64,000 nt of DNA, from positions 19,313-83,312 of the forward strand of contig JAUTCS010000145.1 in assembly GCA_030673825.1 (NCBI GenBank), read 5' to 3'. Both the position numbers and the translations under genes were made by a program. The DNA comes from Verrucomicrobiota bacterium JB024. GTDB taxonomy: Bacteria > Verrucomicrobiota > Verrucomicrobiia > Opitutales > Cerasicoccaceae. Shown here piece by piece: positions 8,727-17,540 of the stretch. The notes under the pieces are model-generated. The model searched no databases. It worked only from the letters and a program-made list of their open reading frames with translations, and was not told the DNA's origin. The stretch's first letter is position 1, and the number at the start of each line of letters is the position of its first letter.

Positions 8727-8755
8727 AAGCCCCGGCATTCGCCGGGGCTTTTTTT
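8727..8755 (+). terminator. Intrinsic terminator of the pdh operon
   Basis: A perfect 10-bp stem (8727-8736 pairs with 8741-8750) with a four-base ATTC loop is followed by a run of Ts to 8755. It lies 43 bp after the pdhC stop codon. This is the clearest terminator in the window. Confidence 0.93.
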
Positions 8756-8919
8756 CGGCAACAAGTTAGCCGTGGCCGACTCCCATTGATGCTCATCGGT
8801 ACAACCTCTCACCGGGCTGCCGCAGCGCCTCTTGAAAGGATCAAACACAGGCCGCGTTAAAAATTACGCAAAACTATCCAGCCGTTTGACTTAGCGGCAA
8901 ATTCAGCGACGGTACCCAA

Positions 8920-10779
8920 ATGCCCTGGTCTCAGCAAGCGAAGTCCTACCCCGGCCGCTACATTGATTCCAACCGCCTGCTCCTGGTCATTGCCATCATG
9001 GCGCTGATGGCCTACGGCATCGCCGGGCTGGCCATCTGGATCATCTATCAGGCCCGCCTGGAGCAGTATAGCCAGAACCTCCTCGGCGCGGCCCAGAACA
9101 AGGTCGCCCTGCTGGAATACGTCACCCGCCAGCACTACGAAAAGGAGCACGACCAGCCGCCCGCGCCGGGCAACGATACCTCCGGCCTCGCCGATTACCC
9201 CCTCAGCGAGCCCGAGCGCGTCGAGATTCTGGAGCATTTCGCCCAGGCCGTGGGCGGCAGTGGCAGCTTCCGCCTGACCGGGGAGAATCTCCTCGTCTAT
9301 ACCGTCGGGAACAAGCTCACCATCACCAGCAGTCGTGAAGGCGACGAGGTCAATGATTACGGATTGAGCAGCACCGAGATGGACGAGCCGTTGCGCCGCG
9401 CCCTGGCCGGCGAGAGCGGTACGATCATCGCCCGCGATTACCGGGGCAAGAGAGTCATTGCCGCCCTCGTCCCCCTGCCCCAGCTAGGCGCAGCCATGGT
9501 GGTTAAAATGGACATGACCGAGTTCAGCGCTCCATACCGGCGGGCAGCCATCATCACCCTGTTGGTGGGTACTCTGCTGATCATCGGCAGCGGCGTATTT
9601 TGCTGGCGCGAGGGCCACCGCATCATCGGCAAGCTCGCCGCAAGCGAGAGCCGTTACCGGACACTAATGGACAACGTCCCGCTCTGCGTCTTCCTCAAAG
9701 ACGGCAATGGCCATTACCTGACCGCGAACCGCTACTTTTACCTGCGCTATGGGGTGGACAAGAAAAGCATCCCCGAGATGAGCGACCATGCGATCTTCCC
9801 ACCCGAAGTCGCCCGTAAGCACATCAACGACGACCAGCGTGTGCTGGAGGAGGGCATCACACTGACCGGGTACGAGACGCAAATGCTGAATGGCGAGGAG
9901 CGCATCATCCGCTACCTCAAGTGCCCCCTCAAAAACGACGAGGGTGAGCCCAAGGGCATCGTCGGCATCCACCAGGATGTGACCCAGGACCGGCGTAATT
10001 CCGAGGCCCTCAAACAGCTCAACGCCGAACTCGAGTCCCAGGTGCGCAAGCGCACCGCCCAGCTCGAGCTGGCCAACCGCGAGCTGGAGAGCTTTGCCTA
10101 CTCGGTTTCCCACGACCTGCGCGCCCCGCTGCGGGCCATGGCAGGCTTCAGCGAGGCCCTCAAGGAGGAATACGAAAACAGCTTCGATGCGACCGCCGCC
10201 GATTACATTAAGCGCATTCACCGCGCCACCGGCAACATGGCCGAGCTCATCGACAGTCTCCTGAGCCTCTCCCGCTCCACCACCGGCGAGCTTAAAGTCG
10301 TCCCCCTGGACCTCTCAAGAATGGCCGCCGACGTGGTGGACGACCTGCGCTCGGCCAGTCCCGATCACCGACCTCAGGTCCAGATCGCCCCGAATCTCAA
10401 CGCCGAGGGCGACAGCCGACTCATCCGCAATGTGCTGGAGAACCTCATCGGCAATGCCTGGAAGTACACCCGGCTCTCAGCCGACCCACAGATCGAGATC
10501 GGGTCCGCCATGACCCGTCCGCCCGACGAAGGCGGCGAGGAGACCGCGGAAATCGAGGCGTTCTTCGTCCGTGATAATGGCGCGGGCTTCGACATGACCT
10601 ACGCGAACAAGCTTTTCCGTCCCTTCCAGCGCCTTCATACGGAAAAAGAATTCCAAGGATCGGGAATCGGACTGGCCACCGTGGAAAGAATCATCCATCG
10701 TCACAACGGTCAGATCTGGGCGCACAGCGAACCCGGACGAGGAGCCACGTTCTACTTCACCCTGGATCAATTAGCGTAA
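8920..10779 (+). CDS. Membrane PAS-domain sensor histidine kinase
   Basis: A 619-residue sensor kinase. One membrane helix (about 19-44) and a second (about 207-228) enclose a periplasmic sensor of about 160 residues. A PAS domain follows (about 245-360, ASESRYRTLMDNVPLCVFLK), then a short coiled coil and the HisKA domain with phospho-acceptor His398 in SVSHDLRAPLR. The HATPase domain has an N-box (ENLIGNAWKYT), G1 (DNGAGFD), F-box and G2 (GSGIGLA). The HisKA type is the one found in phytochrome-like kinases, whose partners are small Rcp1-type regulators. The stop codon overlaps the start of just such a regulator (TAATG at 10777), so they probably form a pair. Input signal unknown. Confidence 0.93.
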   Translation: MPWSQQAKSYPGRYIDSNRLLLVIAIMALMAYGIAGLAIWIIYQARLEQYSQNLLGAAQNKVALLEYVTRQHYEKEHDQPPAPGNDTSGLADYPLSEPERVEILEHFAQAVGGSGSFRLTGENLLVYTVGNKLTITSSREGDEVNDYGLSSTEMDEPLRRALAGESGTIIARDYRGKRVIAALVPLPQLGAAMVVKMDMTEFSAPYRRAAIITLLVGTLLIIGSGVFCWREGHRIIGKLAASESRYRTLMDNVPLCVFLKDGNGHYLTANRYFYLRYGVDKKSIPEMSDHAIFPPEVARKHINDDQRVLEEGITLTGYETQMLNGEERIIRYLKCPLKNDEGEPKGIVGIHQDVTQDRRNSEALKQLNAELESQVRKRTAQLELANRELESFAYSVSHDLRAPLRAMAGFSEALKEEYENSFDATAADYIKRIHRATGNMAELIDSLLSLSRSTTGELKVVPLDLSRMAADVVDDLRSASPDHRPQVQIAPNLNAEGDSRLIRNVLENLIGNAWKYTRLSADPQIEIGSAMTRPPDEGGEETAEIEAFFVRDNGAGFDMTYANKLFRPFQRLHTEKEFQGSGIGLATVERIIHRHNGQIWAHSEPGRGATFYFTLDQLA

Positions 10780-11231
10780 TGTCCTTCATGAAAGCCAAAA
10801 AAATCCTGCTGGTCGAAGACAACCCCGATGATGAAGCCCTGACCCTGCGAGCCCTGAGCAAATGCGGCGTGGTCAATGAAGTCGATGTCGTCCGCAACGG
10901 ACAGGACGCGGTGGACTACCTGTTCGCCCGGGAGAAGTTTCAGGATCGTGACGCCAAAGACCTCCCCCAACTGGTGCTGCTGGATCTCAAGCTGCCCATG
11001 CTCGACGGGCTCGAAGTCCTTGAGATCATCCGCCGCGAGGAGCTGACCTGCACCCTGCCTGTGGTCATCTTCACCTCCTCCAAGGAACAGTCGGATTTGA
11101 CCAAGGGTTACCGACTTGGGGTTAACAGTTTCGTGTGCAAGCCGATTAATTTCGCGGAGTTCAGCGAATCCATCCGCCAGCTTGGACTGTATTGGCTGCT
11201 CATCAACGAACCCCCTCCCAAGACTTACTGA
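10779..11231 (+). CDS. Single-domain response regulator, Rcp1-like
   Basis: A 150-residue receiver domain with no output domain. The acidic pocket is in LLVEDNPDDEAL, the phospho-accepting residue is Asp69 in LLDLKLPMLDG, the conserved Thr/Ser is in VVIFTSSKEQ, and the Lys in FVCKPINF. The long alpha3-beta4 region and the NPDDE opening are typical of Rcp1-type regulators paired with phytochrome-like kinases. Its start overlaps the kinase stop codon by one base. An internal ATG at 10788 could also be used. It probably passes the phosphate on, or acts by protein binding, since it carries no DNA-binding part. The hybrid kinase gene follows 37 bp later. Confidence 0.93.
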   Translation: MSFMKAKKILLVEDNPDDEALTLRALSKCGVVNEVDVVRNGQDAVDYLFAREKFQDRDAKDLPQLVLLDLKLPMLDGLEVLEIIRREELTCTLPVVIFTSSKEQSDLTKGYRLGVNSFVCKPINFAEFSESIRQLGLYWLLINEPPPKTY

Positions 11232-11268
11232 CGCGGCACGGCCCTCCCCTACCGATACTCTCTCCCTC

Positions 11269-14200
11269 ATGAGCAAGGCTCTCGACATACTCCATATCGA
11301 GGACTCTGAAGACGACAGCCTCCTGGTGCGCCGGGCGTTGCGGGAGCTGGAGTTCGAGGTGGATCTCAAACGGGTCGATACACTCCCCGCGCTGCAGCAG
11401 GCCCTGTCCGAGCGCGACTGGGACCTGATCCTGTGCGACCACAATCTGCCCGACCTAGTGATGGAGGAGGCCTTCTCCATCGCTTTGGAGAACAACCCCA
11501 TGCGCCCGTTTATCCTCGTGACCGGTGCGATCGGAGACGAGGCCACGGCCGATATCATGCGCTTGGGCGTCAACGACATCGTCCTCAAGGAGAATCTCAA
11601 GCGCCTGCCCAGCGTCATCCTGCGTAACATGCGGGAGGCGGATATCCGCCAGGAAATCCGCGTCGCCCAGAAATCTCTGCGCGAAAGCCAGCTGCGCTAC
11701 CAGACCTTGTGGGAAAACTCGACCACCGGGTACATGCTCACCAGCAAGGGCATCATCGTGGACTGCAACCAGACCCTTTGCGACCAGTGGGGCTACTCCA
11801 AGGAAGAGATCGTGGGTAAGACCCCGGGCGAATTCTCGCCACCGCAACAGCCCGACATGCGCCCCTCCGTGGAGCTGGCCCGCCGCCTCTACGATGATGC
11901 CGCCGCCGCCAGCCAACCGACTTTCCGCTGGGTCCACCAGCACCGCGACGGCACCCCCATCCACTACTCCGTCACGCTCAACCGCCTGCGACTGGGCGAG
12001 CGCTGGCTTGTGGTCGGGGGTCTGCTCGACATCAGCGAGCAGATTGCCACCCAGGAAACTCTGAACCTCCAGGACCGCGCCCTCCAGTGTACGAACAACG
12101 GGGTCGTCATCTGCCGTTACGACGGCAAAAGCAACCCCATCACCTGGGCCAATGCCGCCTTTCTGCGCATGTCCGGGTACACCATGGAGGAGATTATTGG
12201 GCAGGACAGCCTCTTTCTCCAGTTGGAGGAGGCCCGCCCCGAGGAGCTTCAGTCCATTCGCGAGACCATGGCCAAGGGTCGCAGCGCTACCACCACGCTC
12301 AAGAGTCACCGCAAAAGTGGACATGTCTTTTGGAATGAGCTGCGTCTGGACCCCGTTTACAGCGAAAACGGGACCCTCACCCACTACATCGTCATCCAGC
12401 GCGACATCACCGAGCAGGTCGAGGCCGAGGAAAAGATCAAGAGCAGCGAAGGCCTGCTGCACGCCACCGGCGAGATCGCCCGGGTCGGCGGCTGGGAGGT
12501 GGATGTCCTGCGCCAGACAGTTTCCTGGACGGACATCACCCGTCAGATGCACGAGGTCCCCGAGGACTACGAGCCCAACCTGGAAAGCGCCATCGCGTTT
12601 TACCCCCCGCCGTACCGTAACCTTGTCACCAAGTGCATCGAACATGCCTCACGCACCGGCGAGCCGTTCGACTTCGAGGCCCCACTGCTCACTGCCGCCG
12701 GTCGCCTGATCTGGGTAAGGTCGCTCGGCAAGGCGGTGCTGGAAAACGGTAAGTGCATCCGCCTGCGCGGCGCGGTCCAGGACATCACCGAACGCAAGAG
12801 CATCGAGCAGGCTATTGAACAAAGCCGCCAGCGCCTGGCCATGGCCATTGAGCTGGGTAACCTCGCGGTCTGGGACTACGACGTCAAGGAGGAGCGCCTC
12901 ATCCTGGAGGACAGCTGGTACAAGCTTTTCGGCTACTCGCGCAAGGACGACTTCGGGCAGATCGACTCCATGCTCAACCTCATCCCCGAGGACGAGCGCG
13001 GCCAGCTGAAGTTCAGCTTCCAGCGCCTGCTCAATGGCCAGGCCCAGAAACTCACGGACGAGTGCTTCGTGCGCTGCGCCGACGGCAGCTACCGGCGCGT
13101 GCTCATCCGCGCGCAGGCCCTCCACGACAACGAGGGCAAGCTCACCCAGATCGTTGGTAACGTCTGGGACATCGACGAACGCTGGCGCGCCGAGGAGCGG
13201 CTGCGCCTGTTCCAGCGCCTGACCAACCAGAGCCCCAGTTGCGTCGTCCTGACCGACCCGCAGGGCAACATCGAGTACGTCAACGACACTTTCTGCCGCA
13301 TCACCGGCTACACGCGCGAGGAGGCCCTCGGCCAAAACCCGCGCATCCTCAAGTCCGGCCGCATGGACAAGGAGCACTACCGCCGACTCTGGAACACCAT
13401 CACCCAGGGGCGCGAGTGGCACGGGGAATTCCTCAACAAAAAGAAAAACGGCGAGTACTACTGGGAGCGGGCCATCATCTTCCCGATCAAGGGGCGCAAC
13501 GGCGCGATCACGCACTTTGCCGCGGCCAAGGAAGACATCACCGAACTCAAGGAAAACGAGGTCAAGCGCGAGGAACTCAACAAGCAGGTGCTCCAGCTCC
13601 AGCGCATGGAGACCATCGGCACTCTCGCCGGCGGCATTGCCCACGATTTCAACAACCTGCTCGGAGCCATCCGTGGCTGGACCGAACTGGCCCAGCGCCA
13701 CGCCGACGGCAACGAGAACGCCATGGAGGACCTGCGCCACGTCCTCGTCGCGACCAAACGCGCCCGCGCCCTGGTCGAACAGATCCTCACCTTCTCGCGC
13801 GAGAGCATCGGCAACATGATCCCGATGGACCCGGCCATGGTCGCCAACGAGGCCATGAACATGCTACGCTCGATCATCCCGACCACCATTATCATCAAGA
13901 AGAACATCCCCGAGGGCCAGGGGATGATCAAGGCCGACCCGAGCCAGTTTCACCAGGTCATCTTCAACCTGTGCACCAATGCCGCCCAGGCCATGGGCGA
14001 TGATGGTGGCGAGCTTGAAGTCACTCTCAGCCGCTGCACCTACCCCAAGGCGGTACCCGACAGCCCGGCGGCCTTCCCCGGCGGCGACTGCCTGTGCCTG
14101 AAGGTTTGCGACACCGGCCCGGGCATTCCCAAAGAGCACCTGTCGCGCATCTTCGAGCCGTTTTTCACCACCAAGCCCGTCGGCGAGGGCACCGGCCTGG

Positions 14201-14730
14201 GCCTGTCCGTCGTTCATGGCATCGTCACCGCCCACAGCGGCCAGATATCGGTGGAGAGCGCGCCGGGCGAAGGCGCCACCTTCCTGCTGCGTTTCCCCTG
14301 CATCCAGGACAATGAGCCCGCCGCCTTGCCCGAAGTCGAGGAAAAGCCCCGCAGCGGCTCCGAGCGCATCCTGCTGGTTGATGACGAGAAAGAGATCATC
14401 AACGTCATGCAGCGCCACCTGACTTTCCTGGGCTACGACGTGACGATCTTCTCCGACAGCACCGAGGCCAGCCAGGCCTTCATGGCGGCCCCCGACGAGT
14501 TCGATATCCTCGTCTCCGACCAGGTCATGCCCAATCTCACCGGCCTTGAGCTGATCGAGAATGTTCGTCGCGTCAAAAAGGATATGCCCGCGGTCATCAT
14601 GACGGGCTTCAGCCGCACCGTCTCGCCCGAGCGCATCGAGGCCCTGGGCAATGCCAAGATGATCATGAAGCCCTACTCGCTGACCGATCTGACTAAGACC
14701 ATCCGTCAGCTTCTGGATGAGCCGGCCTGA
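11269..14730 (+). CDS. Hybrid histidine kinase: REC, five PAS, HisKA, HATPase, REC
   Basis: A soluble 1153-residue hybrid kinase. Start chosen at ATG 11269 ([16 protein letters not shown]); the frame is open further upstream but that part overlaps the regulator gene. Order: receiver 1 with Asp57 in [10 protein letters not shown]; about five PAS/PAC units between roughly 140 and 770 (for example [51 protein letters not shown]); HisKA with His792 in [13 protein letters not shown]; HATPase with DTGPGIP and [13 protein letters not shown]-terminal receiver with Asp1084 in [11 protein letters not shown]. Neither membrane helices nor a DNA-binding part is visible. It could accept a phosphate at its N-terminal receiver from the upstream kinase, which would make the three genes a relay; that is inference. 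Confidence 0.93.
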   Translation: MSKALDILHIEDSEDDSLLVRRALRELEFEVDLKRVDTLPALQQALSERDWDLILCDHNLPDLVMEEAFSIALENNPMRPFILVTGAIGDEATADIMRLGVNDIVLKENLKRLPSVILRNMREADIRQEIRVAQKSLRESQLRYQTLWENSTTGYMLTSKGIIVDCNQTLCDQWGYSKEEIVGKTPGEFSPPQQPDMRPSVELARRLYDDAAAASQPTFRWVHQHRDGTPIHYSVTLNRLRLGERWLVVGGLLDISEQIATQETLNLQDRALQCTNNGVVICRYDGKSNPITWANAAFLRMSGYTMEEIIGQDSLFLQLEEARPEELQSIRETMAKGRSATTTLKSHRKSGHVFWNELRLDPVYSENGTLTHYIVIQRDITEQVEAEEKIKSSEGLLHATGEIARVGGWEVDVLRQTVSWTDITRQMHEVPEDYEPNLESAIAFYPPPYRNLVTKCIEHASRTGEPFDFEAPLLTAAGRLIWVRSLGKAVLENGKCIRLRGAVQDITERKSIEQAIEQSRQRLAMAIELGNLAVWDYDVKEERLILEDSWYKLFGYSRKDDFGQIDSMLNLIPEDERGQLKFSFQRLLNGQAQKLTDECFVRCADGSYRRVLIRAQALHDNEGKLTQIVGNVWDIDERWRAEERLRLFQRLTNQSPSCVVLTDPQGNIEYVNDTFCRITGYTREEALGQNPRILKSGRMDKEHYRRLWNTITQGREWHGEFLNKKKNGEYYWERAIIFPIKGRNGAITHFAAAKEDITELKENEVKREELNKQVLQLQRMETIGTLAGGIAHDFNNLLGAIRGWTELAQRHADGNENAMEDLRHVLVATKRARALVEQILTFSRESIGNMIPMDPAMVANEAMNMLRSIIPTTIIIKKNIPEGQGMIKADPSQFHQVIFNLCTNAAQAMGDDGGELEVTLSRCTYPKAVPDSPAAFPGGDCLCLKVCDTGPGIPKEHLSRIFEPFFTTKPVGEGTGLGLSVVHGIVTAHSGQISVESAPGEGATFLLRFPCIQDNEPAALPEVEEKPRSGSERILLVDDEKEIINVMQRHLTFLGYDVTIFSDSTEASQAFMAAPDEFDILVSDQVMPNLTGLELIENVRRVKKDMPAVIMTGFSRTVSPERIEALGNAKMIMKPYSLTDLTKTIRQLLDEPA

Positions 14731-14772
14731 GCGGCTGTTTCAGAACTCACGCCCCCCGTAAGAAAGGTAAGC

Positions 14773-15042
14773 CTACTGGTAGCGCTGAGAGGGGTCGTAA
14801 ACGGGATTCTCGAAGTTCGAGCCCGAGGAGTGGCCTTCCTTGAGCATCGGATTTTCCGCCGCTTCGGCGGTGCGCTTCTCATTCGCAGCCTTCACACGGT
14901 CGGCGTAGGTCGCCGCCTCGTTAGGGTCACCCGTGAGGGTGGAGCGGATCGGGTCCCGGCCAACATCGTCCGGGTAGGAGTCACAACCGGCCGTTCCAAG
15001 CAGGCAGGCCGCCAACGCAGTGAGGAGAATAACCGGCTTCAT
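14773..15042 (-). CDS. Small lipoprotein, function unknown
   Basis: An 89-residue protein starting MKPVILLTALAACLLGTAGC. The lipobox GTAGC puts the lipid-modified cysteine at residue 20. The mature part is hydrophilic, with a charged helical stretch (YADRVKAANEKRTAEAAEN) and an Asn/Pro/Tyr-rich tail. The frame is open upstream to 15756 but that extension is low-complexity shadow sequence. I do not recognise a family. It is convergent with the hybrid kinase gene and divergent from ppnP. Confidence 0.72.
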   Translation of the reverse strand: MKPVILLTALAACLLGTAGCDSYPDDVGRDPIRSTLTGDPNEAATYADRVKAANEKRTAEAAENPMLKEGHSSGSNFENPVYDPSQRYQ

Positions 15043-15186
15043 CACGGCTAAAGTTAGCCGGGTCTGTTCCCTAAAGTCAAGCAGACGAATGAGAAATGCG
15101 CGCGCAGACCGATTCGCGGAGATTTCGCCGGGCGTACGCACGGCCCGCTTGACCTTTGCCCGCGAAAGCGCCATATCCGGCTGATT

Positions 15187-15501
15187 ATGTCCGAGTTCTC
15201 GAATGTCACCGTGGTCCGCGAGGCCAATGTCTATTTCGGCGGCAAGGTCGTCAGCCGCACCGTCCGCTTTGCCGACGGCACGCGCAAGACGCTGGGCTAC
15301 ATGCTGCCCGGCGAGTACACCTTCGACACCGGCGCGGCCGAGGTCATGGAAGTGCTCGGCGGCGAGATGGTCGTCCTCCTGCCCGGCCAGTCCGAGTGGC
15401 AGACCTTCACCGTGGGCCAGTCCTACGATGTCCCCGCCAACTCCAGCTTTTCCCTGAAGATCGGCGGCGACGGCGCGGACTATTGCTGCTCCTACGCGTA
15501 A
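15187..15501 (+). CDS. ppnP: Pyrimidine/purine nucleoside phosphorylase PpnP
   Basis: A 104-residue small cupin of the PpnP (YaiE, DUF1255) family, which splits nucleosides with phosphate into base and ribose-1-phosphate. Family landmarks are [14 protein letters not shown] near the start, [40 protein letters not shown] and the closing YCCSY, which match E. coli PpnP (94 residues) in order and spacing. It is about ten residues longer at the N-terminus. No operon partner is evident; a repeat-filled gap of more than 500 bp follows. Confidence 0.92.
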   Translation: MSEFSNVTVVREANVYFGGKVVSRTVRFADGTRKTLGYMLPGEYTFDTGAAEVMEVLGGEMVVLLPGQSEWQTFTVGQSYDVPANSSFSLKIGGDGADYCCSYA

Positions 15502-15540
15502 ACCGGCGATCAGACCAACGCCCGGCCCAGAGGAAGCATG

Positions 15541-15769
15541 AACCCCAACGGGGTTCCGGATCCTAGCCCAGGCTTGCCCCGAGCGTAGCGAGGGACTACC
15601 CTGGGATCGATAAGAGGGGCTTTTTTCCAACCCCAACGGGGTTGCGCATGTACGCGATGGGAGCTCAAGCGCAACCCCGTTGGGGTTGGAGATAAAGACA
15701 ACGCTCCTCTCGCTCCACCCGGGGTAGCTTCGCAACCCCGGGCTGCAACTGCGCAACCCCGTTGGGGTT
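15541..15769. repeat. Cluster of four 15-bp GC palindromes in a 519-bp intergenic gap
   Basis: The gap 15502-16020 has no credible gene. It holds four copies of a 15-bp palindrome, AACCCC-NNN-GGGGTT. Two have loop AAC (15541-15555, 15629-15643) and two have loop GTT (15673-15687, 15755-15769), so the copies face each other in two pairs. Between them are further short palindromic pieces, such as one reading GGGGTAGCTTCGCAACCCC near 15721. The arrangement looks like a REP/BIME-type dispersed repeat. Nothing suggests CRISPR: spacings are uneven and units are self-complementary. Confidence 0.85.
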
Positions 15770-16020
15770 GCCTCTGCCGAGGCGCACCCTCAAGCAGGGG
15801 CACTGCCACGCGCGTTTAGGGGAAACGGGAAGTAGTCGTGCCGATGGACTGGGCGATTCCCTGTCCATCCGAACTCCTCCCCCGGCCAACGAACACCCGT
15901 TGCCCGGGGTAGCCGCCTGCCTGGCGGCGCAGGGGCGCAGCCCCTTAATGTCCAGTGCGGTCACGCACTGTCCTGCCTTTTTCGTTGCCCTGACTGCGGG
16001 GGGCGCTTACACACGGCGGC

Positions 16021-17448
16021 ATGTCTGAACATGCTGCGTTACGGGAAAAATTTAAAGCTGCCGGGCAGGAGCAAGTGTTCCGCTTCTGGGACCAACTGTC
16101 GGCTGAGGAGCGCGACGCCCTCGCCGCCCAGGCCAAGCAGATCGACCTGAAGGAGATCGACCGCCTGGTGGCCGACCTGGTCTTCGGCAAAGGGGCCCAA
16201 GGCATCGACCTGAGCGACCTGGAGCCCGCCCCCTACACCCCGCTGCCCGCCAACGGCGGCAAGGCGGACGAGTGGGCCGAGGCCAAGGCGTTGGGCGAAA
16301 AGGCCCTCAAGGCCGGGCGCGTGGCGGCCTTTGTGGTCGCGGGCGGCCAAGGCACACGGCTGGGCTTTGACGGGCCCAAGGGCACTTACCCGGTGACCCC
16401 TGTGCGCAAGCACTCGCTTTTCCAGGTTTTTGCGGAAAAAATCCTCGCCGCCAGCCGCCGCTACGGCAAGCCGGTGCCGTGGTTCATCATGACGAGCCAC
16501 ATCAACCACGCCGCCACGGTGAAGTTTTTCGAGCAGCACGCGTTTTTCGGCCTGGAGGAGGAGCATGTGCACTTCTTCCAGCAGGGGCTGATGCCCGCCG
16601 TGGACTATGACGGCAAGGTCATCCTCGAAGCCCCCGGCACCATCGCCATGAGCCCGGACGGGCACGGCGGCTCGTTGCGGGCGCTGGTGCGCTCCGGCGC
16701 GCTCGCCACGATGGAAAAGATGGGCATCGACACCATCAGCTATTTCCAGGTGGACAACCCGCTGATCAAGATCATCGACCCGGCCTTCATCGGCTTCCAC
16801 CTCAAGGGCCAGTCCGAGATGTCCTCGAAGATGCTCCCCAAGGCGCACGCCAAGGAAAAGGTGGGGCACTTCTGCGTCCAGCGCGGCAAGACCGTGGTTG
16901 TCGAGTACAGCGACATGCCCGACGAACTGGCCGAGGCCCGCGACGACAAGGGCCAGCTGCGCTTCCTCGGCGGCAGCATCGCCATCCACATCCTCAGCCG
17001 CGAGTTCATCGGGCGCATGGGCGGGGACAACCCCGAGGCCAGCCTCCCCTTCCACCGCGCGGACAAGAAGATCCCCGTCGTCACCAGCGAAGGCCACACC
17101 CACAAGCCCGACGCCCCCAACGGCGTGAAGTTCGAGATGTTCGTCTTCGACGCGCTGCCCTTCGCGCAAAATCCGGTTATCATCGAGACGGCGCGGGCGG
17201 ACGACTTTAGCCCGGTCAAGAACGCCGAGGGCGACGACTCCCCGAAAACCAGCCGCGAGGACCAACTGCGCGAGTACGCCCGTTGGCTCGCCGCCGCCGG
17301 GGTCACCGTCGAGCAGGACGGCTCGGGCCTGCCCGCCGTCAGCTTCGAGATCAGCCCGCTGTTTGCCGACAGCCAGGACGCCTTCGTCGAGGCCTGGGGC
17401 CAGCTGGAGAACCCGCCCGCCATCGTGGAAGGGCTTGTCATCGAGTAA
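16021..17448 (+). CDS. UDP-sugar pyrophosphorylase of the eukaryotic UAP type
   Basis: A 475-residue nucleotidyltransferase that makes a UDP-sugar from UTP and a sugar-1-phosphate. The signature VAGGQGTRLGFDGPKGTYPV (about 104-123) and the segments PWFIMTSHINH, VHFFQQGLMPA, ILEAPGTIAMSPDGHGGSLR and VDNPLIKIIDPAFIGFH follow human UAP1 in order. That makes UDP-GlcNAc the most likely product, although UAP relatives can also use GalNAc-1-P or Glc-1-P. This is unlike the bacterial GlmU or GalU enzymes. The next gene, 92 bp downstream, is a phosphohexomutase, which could supply the sugar-1-phosphate. Confidence 0.92.
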   Translation: MSEHAALREKFKAAGQEQVFRFWDQLSAEERDALAAQAKQIDLKEIDRLVADLVFGKGAQGIDLSDLEPAPYTPLPANGGKADEWAEAKALGEKALKAGRVAAFVVAGGQGTRLGFDGPKGTYPVTPVRKHSLFQVFAEKILAASRRYGKPVPWFIMTSHINHAATVKFFEQHAFFGLEEEHVHFFQQGLMPAVDYDGKVILEAPGTIAMSPDGHGGSLRALVRSGALATMEKMGIDTISYFQVDNPLIKIIDPAFIGFHLKGQSEMSSKMLPKAHAKEKVGHFCVQRGKTVVVEYSDMPDELAEARDDKGQLRFLGGSIAIHILSREFIGRMGGDNPEASLPFHRADKKIPVVTSEGHTHKPDAPNGVKFEMFVFDALPFAQNPVIIETARADDFSPVKNAEGDDSPKTSREDQLREYARWLAAAGVTVEQDGSGLPAVSFEISPLFADSQDAFVEAWGQLENPPAIVEGLVIE

Positions 17449-17540
17449 GCCCGCTTTCCGCCGCCCGCCGGGACGCCCCCGGCGTGGCGGTGTTTTCATC
17501 CCTTTATAAAACACACATCACCACCTTTCGCATACCGCCC

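Noticed and set aside
7278..8738. 486-codon frame antisense to pdhC
   Set aside because: Shadow frame covering the E2 gene and even its terminator; low-complexity Gly/Leu/Arg-rich translation.
11116..11268. N-terminal extension of the hybrid kinase
   Set aside because: It overlaps the response regulator in another frame and is Ser/Arg-rich without structure; ATG 11269 starts the receiver domain directly.
15043..15756. Upstream extension of the small lipoprotein frame
   Set aside because: It would run across ppnP and the repeat cluster and bury the lipoprotein signal sequence.
15541..15769. CRISPR array
   Set aside because: Units are 15-bp palindromes at unequal distances and in both orientations; there are no unique spacers of constant length and no cas genes.
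16039..17514. 491-codon frame antisense to the UAP-like gene
   Set aside because: Shadow frame with no recognisable domain; the sense strand is a full pyrophosphorylase.
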